A stretch of 64,000 nucleotides of DNA from Longirhabdus pacifica (GTDB taxonomy: Bacteria; Bacillota; Bacilli; Paenibacillales; DSM-105158): the NCBI RefSeq assembly GCF_004115085.1, contig NZ_QXJP01000009.1, forward strand, positions 62,001 to 126,000, given 5' to 3'. The notes beneath the pieces were generated by a model that did no database searches, was not told the DNA's origin, and worked only from the letters and a program-made list of their open reading frames with translations. Made by a program: the position numbers and the translations under genes. Positions 53,086 to 63,070 of this stretch are shown piece by piece; positions within the stretch are counted from its first letter, which is position 1, and each line of letters begins with the position of its first letter.

Positions 53086-54474
53086 ATGCATAATGTGTCT
53101 TATGTATTGTACGAAACAGGTAGTGATATGGACGCCCTTTTACAAAAACTACATATGCCCTCGGGGAGTTACCCATTGCAAGGGAATCAACGCATCACTT
53201 TGCAATGGGGTAAATATATGAAAAAGGATACACCATTTTATGTACTTAATCGCAAGCAAAGTGTGGACCAATTAAATAACCTTCAGCGAGTGAAACATAT
53301 ATTAGCTTTATATAATATGCACTACGAACCATACACACATCAATCGGAGTGGATGAAAAGCTATATTGTGCCTGTTTTTAATTTGAATGTATTAGATGTG
53401 ATTGAAAAATTCACGCGTCCAACGAAAACTACTTTTCGTTACCACGCGTTAGATGCTTCTCAATTATGGTATAAAAGAATAGCTCACGCTGCCATCAAAT
53501 GTGTGTATGCATGTGGGCTAGATTTTGCGCTGGTGGAATTACAAATGCGAGGAAACGGGAAATGTACGATTCGTCACATTGATCCTGCACCACATTGTGA
53601 CGAAGCTGTAGCGTCCCGCTTTGCTGATGCCATACATCAATTTGATATGGACGTTGTAAAAGAGTATCGAAGAAAAGAACGTCCAATGATGGGATTAGAT
53701 TTAGAATTTTTATTGGTGAAAGGGAATGAAGAAGTACTTCCTGCACATCACATTCTCCATAAAAATGGAATGATCGGCACAGACTCCCTTTATGTGAACG
53801 ATCATTATGAACAAGTGATTGCAGAGCTTCGTCCAAACCCAGCACCTGAGCCGAATCGATTGCTGAAGCACGTTTGGCAAACGATGCAAAAAGCACATCA
53901 TATGATAGAACCTGAAGATGTGAAGTGGTATGGAGGCGGTATGCCTTGCGATGGCTATTCCCTCGGCGGGCATATTCATTTGAGTAACATATGGCTCCAT
54001 ACTCATTTGTTAAGAACGTTGGACAATTACTTAGCCCTCCCACTGGTGTTATTAGAAGATAGTACAACAAAGCACAGAAGGAAAAAACACGGTTATTTAG
54101 GTAATTTCCGCCTTAAAAATCATGGTGGATTTGAATACCGTACATTGCCTAGCTTCATTGTATCTCCCCTGATTACAAAAGGGGTATTGGCATTGACTTA
54201 TGTCATCACCCACCATTACAGGGAGTTAACCAAACAACCTTTGAACGATTACCACGTATTGAAGGCATATTTCCAAGGAGATAAAGCTACGTTAAAGCCT
54301 ATCGTACTAGACTTGTGGGAACAGTTAGAGCAGTGCGATAGTTATCAAAAATATAAAGCCTATTTACAACCGATGAAACAAAGTATCATAGACAACCGAC
54401 ATTGGGTAGAAAATAAAGACATAAAAACAAGATGGAAATTACACCCCACCTCGCAACGTCTTATTCAAGTATAA
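53086..54474 (+). CDS. Putative amidoligase (COOH-NH2 ligase type 2-like)
   Basis: About 462 residues. The N-terminal 200 residues resemble the YheC/YheD spore-associated region (YVLNRKQSVDQLNN...), and the remainder is an amidoligase-like (glutamine-synthetase fold) domain: MMGLDLEFLLVKG (about 204-216), IAELRPNPAPEPNRL, GGHIHLSN, and FRLKNHGGFEYRTLPS with the typical Glu/His/Arg metal and ATP residues. By analogy it would join a carboxyl and an amine, in a peptide cross-link or polymer. Target unknown. ATG 53086 (MHNVSYV) is preferred over TTG 53068, though neither has a strong ribosome site. It stands between cotE and mutS, which suggests a coat-related role. Confidence 0.75.
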   Translation: MHNVSYVLYETGSDMDALLQKLHMPSGSYPLQGNQRITLQWGKYMKKDTPFYVLNRKQSVDQLNNLQRVKHILALYNMHYEPYTHQSEWMKSYIVPVFNLNVLDVIEKFTRPTKTTFRYHALDASQLWYKRIAHAAIKCVYACGLDFALVELQMRGNGKCTIRHIDPAPHCDEAVASRFADAIHQFDMDVVKEYRRKERPMMGLDLEFLLVKGNEEVLPAHHILHKNGMIGTDSLYVNDHYEQVIAELRPNPAPEPNRLLKHVWQTMQKAHHMIEPEDVKWYGGGMPCDGYSLGGHIHLSNIWLHTHLLRTLDNYLALPLVLLEDSTTKHRRKKHGYLGNFRLKNHGGFEYRTLPSFIVSPLITKGVLALTYVITHHYRELTKQPLNDYHVLKAYFQGDKATLKPIVLDLWEQLEQCDSYQKYKAYLQPMKQSIIDNRHWVENKDIKTRWKLHPTSQRLIQV

Positions 54475-54482
54475 ACAATTCA

Positions 54483-54491
54483 TGTTATAAT
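54483..54491 (+). promoter_or_regulatory. Extended -10 promoter for mutS
   Basis: TGTTATAAT fits the extended -10 form TGnTATAAT, 35 bp before the mutS start. No good -35 at 17 bp upstream. Confidence 0.55.
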
Positions 54492-54525
54492 AAAGGATGA
54501 ATGAAATAAGAGCTGGGGGAAAGTA

Positions 54526-57288
54526 ATGGCACAGTATACTCCAATGATCATGCAATATTTAGAAATAAAAAAGCAGGCTACAGATGCTTTTTTGTTTTTT
54601 CGTTTAGGAGACTTTTATGAACTATTTTTTGAGGATGCAAAGTTAGCATCAAGAGAGTTAGAGATTACATTAACAGGTAGAGATGGCGGGGCCAAAGAGC
54701 GCATACCGATGTGCGGTGTTCCGTACCATTCTGCCGAAAACTATATTGCTAGATTAATAGATAAAGGTTATAAAGTAGCAATTTGCGAACAAGTAGAAGC
54801 GCCACAACAAGGTAAGGGTGTGGTGAAGCGGGAGATCGTCCGTGTCGTCACACCTGGAACATATACGGAAGTGAGCCAAGATAAAGCAAATCATAACAAC
54901 TTTATGGTTAGTATGTTACATAGTGGGTCTTCGTATGCGCTGGCAGCTTGTGACTTATCGACTGGGGAATTGTATCATACGTGTTTCGAAGGAACATGGG
55001 ATCAGTTTATGGATGAAGTCATGATGTACGAGCCTTCGGAAATCATGGCGGAGGCATCCTTGTGGGATTCGTTGTCCACTCATCCTCCATTACAGTTGAA
55101 AAACGTAGTGATGACAGAAAGCAGTGTTCCATCATCCTATGCAGCGCTATTGGAACGCACTTTTTCCAGTCAGGAAGTGGCTGCGCTGCAACCTGTAGGT
55201 AAAATGTGTATTGCCATGTTAGTAGACTATATTGCACGTACACAGAAAAGAGCACTAACCCATATCACTCATATACAAACCTATACCTCCAATCAATATA
55301 TGGTCATTGACCCCTTCTCCAGAAGGAACTTAGAGCTGACGGAAACGGTGCGAGATCATGATAAGAAAGGTTCCTTATTGTGGCTGTTGGACGATACTGT
55401 AACGTCCATGGGAGGAAGGTTGCTGCGTCGTTGGCTAGATAAGCCACTGATGAATGAGCAGCATATTCATGCACGATTAGAAGCAATTGAAACCTTGGTT
55501 GACCAAGTTATTTTACGAGAAGATGTGAGAAGTCACTTAAAAGGCATTTACGATTTAGAACGTCTAGTAGGTAAAATATCTTTAGGAAATGTCAATGCTA
55601 GAGACTTAGTGGCACTTCGTCAATCGTTGCAGCAAGTTCCATTATTAGTACAGGAGTGTGCCCAATCATCTTCATCTACGTTAAAACAGATGAGTCGTCA
55701 AGTGGATTTATGTCAAGATGTCCATAAACTTATTGATCATGCGATCGTGGATGAACCGCCTTTGACTGTAAAAGAAGGTGGTATGTTCAAGAAAGGGTTC
55801 GACGCCTATCTGGATCAGCTCCGAGAAGCAAGTAGTAACGGGAAGCAGTGGATTGCTGAACTGGAGAAACAAGAGCGAGAAGATACAGGCATTAAGTCAC
55901 TTAAAGTAGGATATAACAAAGTTTTCGGTTATTATTTAGAAGTAAGGAAAGCGAACATTCATCTGCTGCCTGAAGGGAAATACGAACGTAAACAAACGTT
56001 AACGAACGCAGAGAGATACATTACACCGCAGCTAAAAGAGAAAGAAGCTCTCATTTTAGAAGCGGAAGATAAAATGACCGACTTAGAATATGATATGTTT
56101 CTACAATTGCGTGAACAGCTGCTGCCGCATATTCCGAAGCTACAATCGCTAGCAACGTTCATTGCGGAGATGGATGTACTACAGTCACTATCCACCATCA
56201 GTAGTAAGTACCAATTTGTCAAACCAGAAGTAAGTGCGAAGTATGCACTGCATGTAGAAGCAGGAAGACATCCTGTGGTGGAAAAAGTGTTGGAAGATGA
56301 ACACTTTATCGCTAATGACTGCCACCTTCATGAAGAAGAAGCGATGATGTTAATTACAGGCCCGAATATGGCAGGGAAAAGCACGTACATGCGACAAGTG
56401 GCATTAATTTTAACGATGGCGCAAATTGGATGTTTTGTGCCAGCCAAAAGAGCAGTGTTGCCTATCGTCGACCGTATTTTCACCCGTATTGGTGCTGCTG
56501 ACGATTTAGTTGGTGGACAGAGTACGTTTATGACGGAAATGAAAGATATTCAAACGATGACGGAGAAAGCAACGTCCCAAAGTTTGCTTATTATCGACGA
56601 ATTAGGTCGAGGTACCTCCACTGGAGAAGGCATGGCGATCGCCCAGTCCGTTATTGAGTTTATCCATGAGAAAATTGGCTGTAAAACATTAGTCTCCACT
56701 CATTTTCATGAATTGGCGCACTTAGAGGAAAGTTTGTCTCGCCTCAAAAACTATAGTATGGCTGTCAGTGAAAAAGAAAATAAAGTCACGTTCCTTCGTA
56801 AATTAGTGGAAGGTGCAGCAAGTTCAAGTTACGGTATTTACTGTGCACAAATAGCAGGTTTGCCATCTAGTGTGATTGATAGAGCTTACAGTTTGCTACA
56901 AGGACAAGCATATGAAGAAGACAATAATAATACTCAGGTTATTTTATCTTCTTCTGGGTTTGACGCTAAACAAACTAATGGATTTATTGCTGAATCAGCA
57001 ATTGATTCTACGTCTGAATTTATATCTGACCAAACTTCTGACGCTACATCTACATCTACATCTACATTTACATCAGAACCTATTTCTAAGCTTGACGCTG
57101 AGCCTGAGCAGCTATCTTTATTTCAAGGTTCAAAAGAGATGAATAGTATAAAAAAGAAAGAAATAAAACAAGGAAATGACAAATATGTAAACAACATAAT
57201 GGACACATTAAAAGGAATGGATTTAATGAATATGACACCGATGGATGCCATGAATATGTTGTATGATTTGAAAAAACAAGTAAAATAG
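54526..57288 (+). CDS. mutS: DNA mismatch repair protein MutS
   Basis: Recognises mismatches and starts repair with MutL. 920 residues, longer than the usual 850-870. Mismatch-contact Phe-x-Glu in GDFYELFF (Phe about 30). Walker A GPNMAGKSTYMRQ (about 612), Walker B LLIIDELGRGTS, and STHFHELAHL are intact. Extra length comes from a Ser/Thr linker at about 822-860 coded by near-tandem ACATCT hexamers (57046-57070), followed by the beta-clamp/MutL-binding type tail with EQLSLFQ and DTLKGMDLMNMTPMDAMNMLYDLKK. ATG 54526 behind GGGGGA. Confidence 0.97.
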   Translation: MAQYTPMIMQYLEIKKQATDAFLFFRLGDFYELFFEDAKLASRELEITLTGRDGGAKERIPMCGVPYHSAENYIARLIDKGYKVAICEQVEAPQQGKGVVKREIVRVVTPGTYTEVSQDKANHNNFMVSMLHSGSSYALAACDLSTGELYHTCFEGTWDQFMDEVMMYEPSEIMAEASLWDSLSTHPPLQLKNVVMTESSVPSSYAALLERTFSSQEVAALQPVGKMCIAMLVDYIARTQKRALTHITHIQTYTSNQYMVIDPFSRRNLELTETVRDHDKKGSLLWLLDDTVTSMGGRLLRRWLDKPLMNEQHIHARLEAIETLVDQVILREDVRSHLKGIYDLERLVGKISLGNVNARDLVALRQSLQQVPLLVQECAQSSSSTLKQMSRQVDLCQDVHKLIDHAIVDEPPLTVKEGGMFKKGFDAYLDQLREASSNGKQWIAELEKQEREDTGIKSLKVGYNKVFGYYLEVRKANIHLLPEGKYERKQTLTNAERYITPQLKEKEALILEAEDKMTDLEYDMFLQLREQLLPHIPKLQSLATFIAEMDVLQSLSTISSKYQFVKPEVSAKYALHVEAGRHPVVEKVLEDEHFIANDCHLHEEEAMMLITGPNMAGKSTYMRQVALILTMAQIGCFVPAKRAVLPIVDRIFTRIGAADDLVGGQSTFMTEMKDIQTMTEKATSQSLLIIDELGRGTSTGEGMAIAQSVIEFIHEKIGCKTLVSTHFHELAHLEESLSRLKNYSMAVSEKENKVTFLRKLVEGAASSSYGIYCAQIAGLPSSVIDRAYSLLQGQAYEEDNNNTQVILSSSGFDAKQTNGFIAESAIDSTSEFISDQTSDATSTSTSTFTSEPISKLDAEPEQLSLFQGSKEMNSIKKKEIKQGNDKYVNNIMDTLKGMDLMNMTPMDAMNMLYDLKKQVK

Positions 57289-57290
57289 AT

Positions 57291-57421
57291 ATAAGATGAA
57301 GAAATATTGAATTACAAGTTTACGCCTTACGCCTCAGATGCCAGGCGTAAAGGTGGATATGGAGATTTCTCCATCTTATGTTTAGCGGTAATAAGTTGGT
57401 TGAACAAGTTCATCCAACTTA
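57291..57421 (-). repeat. Two-hairpin dispersed element, copy G
   Basis: Reverse orientation: ATAAGATGAAGAAAT ... ATTTCTCCATCTTAT with inner stem TTTACGCC/GGCGTAAA and a short duplicated TTACGCC. Hairpin I is ATAAGTTGG-T-TGAAC-AA-GTTCA-T-CCAACTTAT, nearly fully paired. It begins 3 bp after the mutS stop and could act as its transcript end. Confidence 0.85.
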
Positions 57422-57427
57422 TCTATA

Positions 57428-57465
57428 AGAAGAAATAATGAATTACAAGTTTACGCATTTTTGCA
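57428..57465 (-). repeat. Fragment of the dispersed element beside copy G (G')
   Basis: AGAAGAAATAATGAATTACAAGTTTACGC repeats the left end of copy G in the same orientation, then breaks off. ATG in this fragment creates a spurious upstream start for the protease gene. Confidence 0.75.
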
Positions 57466-57512
57466 TTATTCATGGGAACTATAACATGCCTATGAAAAGA
57501 GAGGAGATTTAT

Positions 57513-58949
57513 ATGCTAAAGCAAAGGTTGAGCTGGAAACGATTAATAGCCGTACTATTTCTATTTGCAGTTGTGATATCCGCAGTATCTTTCTCTACGA
57601 TGGAGGCAGACACCACCCCAAATAAAATACAGGAAGTATATGATTTATTAAATGAGAATCATTTAGAAGGCAACAAAGAAGAGGAAATGACGAATGCGGC
57701 TATTCAGGCCATGGTAGAGGTGTACGGTGATCCATACACGCAATACTTTAATCCTGAAGAGTGGAAAGAGTTTCAACGTACAATGCAGTCATCTTATGTT
57801 GGTATTGGTGTAAGGATTGCCCAAGATGAAGAAGGTATTTCTATTGTTGAAGTTTTCGATGAGTCTTCTGCGAAGGAAGCAGGTTTAAAATCTGGTGACT
57901 ATATTACAGCGGTAGAAGGCAACGCGGTAGGCGATAAAACAACATCGGAGTTAGTACAAGAAATTATAGGACCAGAGAAGACAAAAGTAAACATTACGAT
58001 CACAAGAGATGGGGAGAAAATGGACTTTAAGTTAGAAAGACGACAAGTCCAAATCCCAGCAGTACAAAGTTTCATGTTTTCAGATGGTGTAGGTTATTTG
58101 CAATTAAACTCATTCAGTGAAGATGCAGACAAAGAGTTTGCAAACGGATTGGAAAGTTTACAAAAAGAAGATATGCAATCGCTCATCATAGATTTGCGTA
58201 ATAACCCTGGAGGTTATTTAGATATTGCATTAAACATTAGTAAATTGTTTATCGAAGAAGGTACATTGATTTACACGAAAGATAATAAAGGGGACCTAGA
58301 AGGTTTAGCCATTAAAAACGGGAAAGAAGCACAACATCCAATTACAATTATGCTGAATGAAAACAGCGCGAGTGCTTCCGAGGTGCTTTCTGGGGCACTA
58401 CAAGATTACGAATTAGCAACCATAGTGGGCACCAAGTCTTTTGGTAAAGGAAGTGTGCAGCGTTTATTTCCGCTAACAGACGGCTCCATGATTAAAATTA
58501 CGATGGAAGAATATTTAACACCGAAAAAGAGAAAAGTCAATGGTGAAGGACTACCGCCAGACGTGAATGTTGAAGGTGCAGCAGAACAGCTTATTACTGC
58601 CATGCATACGGCTGGGGTCAAAAACTTTAATATTTCATTGAATGAAGAGCTTATTTCGATTAATGATAAAGAATATTCTACTGATGTAGAGCTTGTAGAA
58701 GAAAACGGAAATGTATACGCACCTGTTCGCTTTTTAGCATCGTTAATTGGCGCAGAGGTGAAATGGAACAGTGAAGCAGAACAAGTCGAATTAGTAATCG
58801 GTGAACAGTCTCAAGTTTTAAAAGAAAATGAATACCAGTTGTATCGTGACGGTAAAAACTATGTAGATGTTCAGCATTTTGCATCACAATACAGCATCTT
58901 AGAAGCTACAGCAAAAGAAGACGGATGGCAATTTACTATTAAAAAATAA
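57513..58949 (+). CDS. PDZ-containing S41 C-terminal processing protease
   Basis: Secreted or membrane-anchored serine protease of the CtpA/CtpB type. About 478 residues. N-terminal signal anchor (LIAVLFLFAVVISAVSF, about 11-27), PDZ domain (about 85-165, with SSYVGIGVRI), S41 core with catalytic Ser in ENSASASEVLSG (about 287) and Lys/Gln in FGKGSVQR (about 311), then a C-terminal copper-amine-oxidase-N-like domain (YAPVRFLASLIGAEVKW). ATG 57513 is preceded by GAGGAGAT; the open frame to 57438 starts inside element fragment G'. In B. subtilis, CtpB processes a sporulation sigma-K checkpoint factor; whether this one does is unknown. It splits mutS from mutL. Confidence 0.92.
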   Translation: MLKQRLSWKRLIAVLFLFAVVISAVSFSTMEADTTPNKIQEVYDLLNENHLEGNKEEEMTNAAIQAMVEVYGDPYTQYFNPEEWKEFQRTMQSSYVGIGVRIAQDEEGISIVEVFDESSAKEAGLKSGDYITAVEGNAVGDKTTSELVQEIIGPEKTKVNITITRDGEKMDFKLERRQVQIPAVQSFMFSDGVGYLQLNSFSEDADKEFANGLESLQKEDMQSLIIDLRNNPGGYLDIALNISKLFIEEGTLIYTKDNKGDLEGLAIKNGKEAQHPITIMLNENSASASEVLSGALQDYELATIVGTKSFGKGSVQRLFPLTDGSMIKITMEEYLTPKKRKVNGEGLPPDVNVEGAAEQLITAMHTAGVKNFNISLNEELISINDKEYSTDVELVEENGNVYAPVRFLASLIGAEVKWNSEAEQVELVIGEQSQVLKENEYQLYRDGKNYVDVQHFASQYSILEATAKEDGWQFTIKK

Positions 58950-58982
58950 GAATAAGTAAGGAAAAAGTAAGGGGTCGAAAGC

Positions 58983-60983
58983 ATGGGGAGAATTAATATA
59001 TTAGACGACCATATTGCCAATCAAATCGCTGCCGGTGAAGTGGTGGAACGTCCTTCATCGGTAGTGAAAGAGTTGGTAGAAAATGCAGTAGATGCCGGCA
59101 GTTCGACCATCCAAATTATCATTGAAGACGGTGGATTGAACCTCATTCGAGTGATAGATGATGGGGCAGGGATAGAAGCAAGTGATGTGGAAAAAGCTTT
59201 CTGTCGTCATGCAACAAGTAAAATCAAAAGTAATCGCGATTTGTTTCAAATTCAAACCCTCGGCTTTCGTGGCGAAGCACTCCCTAGTATTGCAGCGGTA
59301 TCGAAGCTGGAATGTATCACTTCATCGAGCACTAGCGGCTTAGGAAGTAAAATGGTAATTGAAGGCGGTAAGATCGTCGCTCATGAAGAAACAAGGGCAA
59401 GTCAGGGTACGGATATTAAAGTGAGCGCGCTGTTTTACAACACACCAGCAAGATTGAAATATATGAAGACGATACAGACAGAGTTGTCACATGTTACCGA
59501 CTATGTGTATCGTATGGCGCTGTCTCATCCTCACATCGCTTTTATATTAAAACATAACGGAAGATTGTTGCTGCAAACACAAGGTAACGGGGACATGTTG
59601 CAAGTGATTGCTGCGATTTACGGCAGGCAAACTGCAAAACAAATGTACAGCATAGAAGGGGAAGACTTAGATTATCAGCTAACAGGTTACGCTTCATTAC
59701 CGGAATGTACGCGGGCAAATCGCAATGGCATTACGCTTATGGTCAATGGCCGTTATATTAAACATTTTACGATCAATAAAGCCATACTTGAGGCATATCA
59801 TACGCTACTTCCTGTTCATCGTTTTCCCATTGCGGTGCTTCATTTGAAAATGGACCCAACGCTACTAGATGTGAACGTGCATCCGTCAAAATTGGAAGTT
59901 CGGTTTAGTAAAGAGACTTCGTTATTAAAACTAGTCACCCATACATTAAGGACGGCGTTGCGTGAACAAGTGCTTATTCCAGAAGGTCATATGATGAAAA
60001 AAAGTAGAAAAGAAAGTCCGGCAGTGATACAAGAAAAACTAGATTTGAAAACGACTTCTAGTATTTCTGAATCTATTGCGCCTTCTCTCAACGCAACTAC
60101 TCATACTGACCAACGTGATACGCGGGAACAGCGCGCAATCAAGGAGAACGACACATCAACGAATCATACACGGAATAGAAAAAGTGATGATATAGCACCG
60201 AGCATAGGCTCTTCCAAAACTCCTAATTTACGTCAACAACACACAACACCTGTCGTAAAAGAAGCGGTGCGCAACTTTTTAACGGAATTACAGCAAAATA
60301 AAACAGAACAACATGCTACGTCCATGGAACAACCATCTAATGTACAGTATCAAGACGCGTCATTATCTTCACCTTCTGATGTTGACAACAATACATCATC
60401 TTTTCCTCACTTGTATCCTATCGGTCAAATGAGAGGAACTTATATTTTAGCGCAAAATGAAGATGGACTATTTTTAATCGATCAGCATGCAGCACATGAA
60501 CGCATTCATTATGAATATTATTATCAAAAATTCGGAGAACCGGAAAAAGCAAGTCAAGAGCTCTTAGTCCCTATCACGTTAGAATTTACAAAAGTACAGA
60601 TGAATGTGTTAGAAGATCGTATACCTTTATTTGAACAAGTAGGGGTTTATCTGGAAGCATTTGGTGGCAATACATTTCGTGTACACGCCTGTCCGCATTG
60701 GTTTCCAAAAGGGGAAGAACAGCGGATCATAGAGGAAATGGCAGAGTGGATTATAGAAGAGAAGAAAGCGATAGATGTAGCGAAATTAAGAGAGAAAGCT
60801 TCTACACTTTGTTCATGTAAAGCTTCGATTAAAGCCAATCAATCGCTCAGCATGAAGGAGATGAACGCGCTTATTGAACGCCTTGCGCAGTGTCGTGTTC
60901 CTTATACGTGCCCACATGGCAGACCGATTGTTGTCAGCTTTTCTAATTATGAATTAGAGAAGATGTTTAAGCGCGTCATGTGA
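58983..60983 (+). CDS. mutL: DNA mismatch repair protein MutL
   Basis: Partner of MutS; ATP-driven coordinator and, in Bacillus, the nicking endonuclease. 666 residues. GHKL ATPase motifs: ENAVDAGS (about 35), DDGAGI, TLGFRGEAL. Variable linker (about 340-470) is Ser/Thr/Asn-rich. C-terminal endonuclease domain has DQHAAHERIHYE (the DQHA-x2-E-x4-E metal motif), CSCKASIKA and CPHGRPI, so nicking activity is predicted. ATG 58983 behind AAGGGG. A strong terminator follows 20 bp later. Confidence 0.97.
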   Translation: MGRINILDDHIANQIAAGEVVERPSSVVKELVENAVDAGSSTIQIIIEDGGLNLIRVIDDGAGIEASDVEKAFCRHATSKIKSNRDLFQIQTLGFRGEALPSIAAVSKLECITSSSTSGLGSKMVIEGGKIVAHEETRASQGTDIKVSALFYNTPARLKYMKTIQTELSHVTDYVYRMALSHPHIAFILKHNGRLLLQTQGNGDMLQVIAAIYGRQTAKQMYSIEGEDLDYQLTGYASLPECTRANRNGITLMVNGRYIKHFTINKAILEAYHTLLPVHRFPIAVLHLKMDPTLLDVNVHPSKLEVRFSKETSLLKLVTHTLRTALREQVLIPEGHMMKKSRKESPAVIQEKLDLKTTSSISESIAPSLNATTHTDQRDTREQRAIKENDTSTNHTRNRKSDDIAPSIGSSKTPNLRQQHTTPVVKEAVRNFLTELQQNKTEQHATSMEQPSNVQYQDASLSSPSDVDNNTSSFPHLYPIGQMRGTYILAQNEDGLFLIDQHAAHERIHYEYYYQKFGEPEKASQELLVPITLEFTKVQMNVLEDRIPLFEQVGVYLEAFGGNTFRVHACPHWFPKGEEQRIIEEMAEWIIEEKKAIDVAKLREKASTLCSCKASIKANQSLSMKEMNALIERLAQCRVPYTCPHGRPIVVSFSNYELEKMFKRVM

Positions 60984-61003
60984 TGATATCAACGACATGA
61001 GTA

Positions 61004-61037
61004 GGCTGAACAATGGATGTTGTTCAGTCTCTTTTTT
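61004..61037 (+). terminator. Rho-independent terminator after mutL
   Basis: GGCTGAACAA pairs with TTGTTCAGTC (one G-T pair), followed by TCTTTTTTTG. Confidence 0.9.
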
Positions 61038-61189
61038 TGTCTTAGGACACTTGCTTACAGCATGTACACTGTTTATACCCTTTATAGTGCTGATTTATAT
61101 ACACATCTTTTTACTAAAATATTATTTTTCATGTTGAATAGTACTTTTGAAGTGCTTTTATAAGAATTACAGTGAAATGGAGTACAGTC

Positions 61190-61963
61190 ATGATCATTAC
61201 AACATCCTATAAAGCAGCGAAGCATACGACGGCTCACGCTGCGGCATTGGCTAATCAAATGGACGGCAGCGCAGTCATACGGAAGTCCAATACGATATCG
61301 CAATTGATGAAATACTATCAAGAAGAACATGTTATGGTGGTGGAGGATGAGGGAACGTTAAAATATTATGCAAAAGGACATTCTCCATTATTTTTTCACC
61401 CCAATATGGCACAATTACGTATTTCTAGAATGATAAAAGGAGAGACTGATCCATTAGTAAGAGCAGGAGACATAAGGGAGGGAGATCATGTTTTAGATTG
61501 TACGATGGGATTGGCCTCTGATACATTAGTTCTCTCTTACGCTGTTGGAAAAGAAGGTAAAGTCACCGCTTTGGAATCTTCTGCTGTCATCTATGAAATC
61601 ATGGTGCAAGGGATGGAGCACTATGCATTTGATCTAGAAGTACTGCATGAGGTGAAACAAAACATACACATGGTTCACATGGACTATTTAGAAATGCTAC
61701 AATCATTAGCAGACAACAGTGTGGATGTTGTTTATTTTGATCCGATGTTTCGAACTGCAATGGATCAATCTACACCGCTTGCGCCTTTAAGGGGAATTGC
61801 CAATGCATCTCCTCTGACGTTGCAAGCTATACAAGAAGCAAAGCGTGTAGCACGAAGGCGAGTGGTGATGAAAGAGAATAAATATAGTGGAGAGTTTGCA
61901 AGACTCGGTTTTGAACAAGTGTTGCGAACTTATGCAAAAACAGCGTATGGAGTGATGGAATGA
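61190..61963 (+). CDS. RsmJ-like class I SAM-dependent methyltransferase
   Basis: 257 residues. SAM-binding motif HVLDCTMGLASDTLVLSYAVG (motif I, about 97-117), ALESS (motif II), and VVYFDPMFR (motif IV, about 180), the form typical of the RsmJ-related family that methylates guanine in 16S rRNA; whether this is its substrate is not settled by sequence. ATG 61190 with GGAG 7 bp upstream; GTG 61172 is in frame but lacks a site. It overlaps miaA by 4 bp, so both are translated together. Confidence 0.85.
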   Translation: MIITTSYKAAKHTTAHAAALANQMDGSAVIRKSNTISQLMKYYQEEHVMVVEDEGTLKYYAKGHSPLFFHPNMAQLRISRMIKGETDPLVRAGDIREGDHVLDCTMGLASDTLVLSYAVGKEGKVTALESSAVIYEIMVQGMEHYAFDLEVLHEVKQNIHMVHMDYLEMLQSLADNSVDVVYFDPMFRTAMDQSTPLAPLRGIANASPLTLQAIQEAKRVARRRVVMKENKYSGEFARLGFEQVLRTYAKTAYGVME

Positions 61964-62913
61964 TGACAGAAACGATACAACGAAAAGAACCACTACTCGT
62001 TATTGTAGGTCCAACTGCATCGGGGAAAACGAAAATAAGTTTAGATATTGCTAATACATATAATGGGGAAATTATTTCTGGTGATTCGATGCAAGTGTAT
62101 CGAGGCATGGATATCGGTACAGCGAAAGCAAGTAGAGCAGAAAGAGAGCAAATCCCGCACCACCTGATTGATATTCGAAATCCAGATGAAGGCTATTCCG
62201 TATCTGAATTTCAACAGATGGCCAAAGCTAGTATTACAGACATTGCTGCAAGAGACAAGCTGCCCATTATTGTTGGAGGTACGGGACTGTATATTGAATC
62301 CGTCTGTTATAACTATGCATTTACGGAAGTGTCTTTTCACGAAGATTACCGCAAATCACTCATGCAATATGCAGAGGAACACGGCAATGAGATGTTACAC
62401 TCCAAATTGCAACAAGTGGATGCACAAGCTGCAGAGCGACTTCATCCCAACGATACACGCCGCATCATTAGAGCATTAGAAATATTTGAGTTTACGGGCA
62501 AGACGATGAGTGAAGCTTTGCAAGCACAACAAAAGCAGTCTCCGTATACATTATGCTTGATAGGCTTGACAATGGATAGGCAATTGCTATATAAACGAAT
62601 TGAAGAACGAATTGATGAAATGATGGAACAAGGCTTGCTAAACGAAGTGGAGCAGTTGCTTGCAAAGGGCTATGATACCGATATGGTTTCCATGCAAGCA
62701 TTAGGGTATAAAGAAATGATAGGATATTTATCCGGTGAATATGACTTGGATCGCGCCGTCTACTTGTTAAAGCGAGATACACGCAGATTCGCTAAGCGCC
62801 AACTTTCATGGTTTCGTCGAATGAATGAAATTCATTGGATTGATGTAACAGATGGTAATTTTACTAAGCATCTGCAACATATTCATGATATAATAGGTGG
62901 AAAGCTTTATTAA
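61960..62913 (+). CDS. miaA: tRNA dimethylallyltransferase
   Basis: Adds a dimethylallyl group to N6 of A37 in tRNAs reading U-starting codons. 317 residues, normal. P-loop GPTASGKT (about 14-21), DSMQVYRGMDIGTAK (about 38-52), PHHLID, and VGGTGLYIES are all present; RRIIRALE and GYKEMIGYL follow. ATG 61960 overlaps the methyltransferase stop (ATGATGA context), with a second ATG one codon later. hfq lies 157 bp downstream, as in most Bacillus genomes. Confidence 0.96.
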   Translation: MMTETIQRKEPLLVIVGPTASGKTKISLDIANTYNGEIISGDSMQVYRGMDIGTAKASRAEREQIPHHLIDIRNPDEGYSVSEFQQMAKASITDIAARDKLPIIVGGTGLYIESVCYNYAFTEVSFHEDYRKSLMQYAEEHGNEMLHSKLQQVDAQAAERLHPNDTRRIIRALEIFEFTGKTMSEALQAQQKQSPYTLCLIGLTMDRQLLYKRIEERIDEMMEQGLLNEVEQLLAKGYDTDMVSMQALGYKEMIGYLSGEYDLDRAVYLLKRDTRRFAKRQLSWFRRMNEIHWIDVTDGNFTKHLQHIHDIIGGKLY

Positions 62914-63070
62914 AACTGTTATTCCATAGTGAACGTTTTCACCTGCACTTTTGCAGAATATGATGATGAAAAGCTAGACGATGATGGCATATATATTGTT
63001 ATATATAGTTGAACTCATCATTGTAACATCAAAAATACATAGGATTTTAATTTAAGGGGGAGTTACAAAC

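Noticed and set aside
62929-62945. Near-palindrome GTGAACGTTTTCAC upstream of hfq as a cre site
   Set aside because: It is two bases short of the cre spacing and does not overlap a recognisable promoter.
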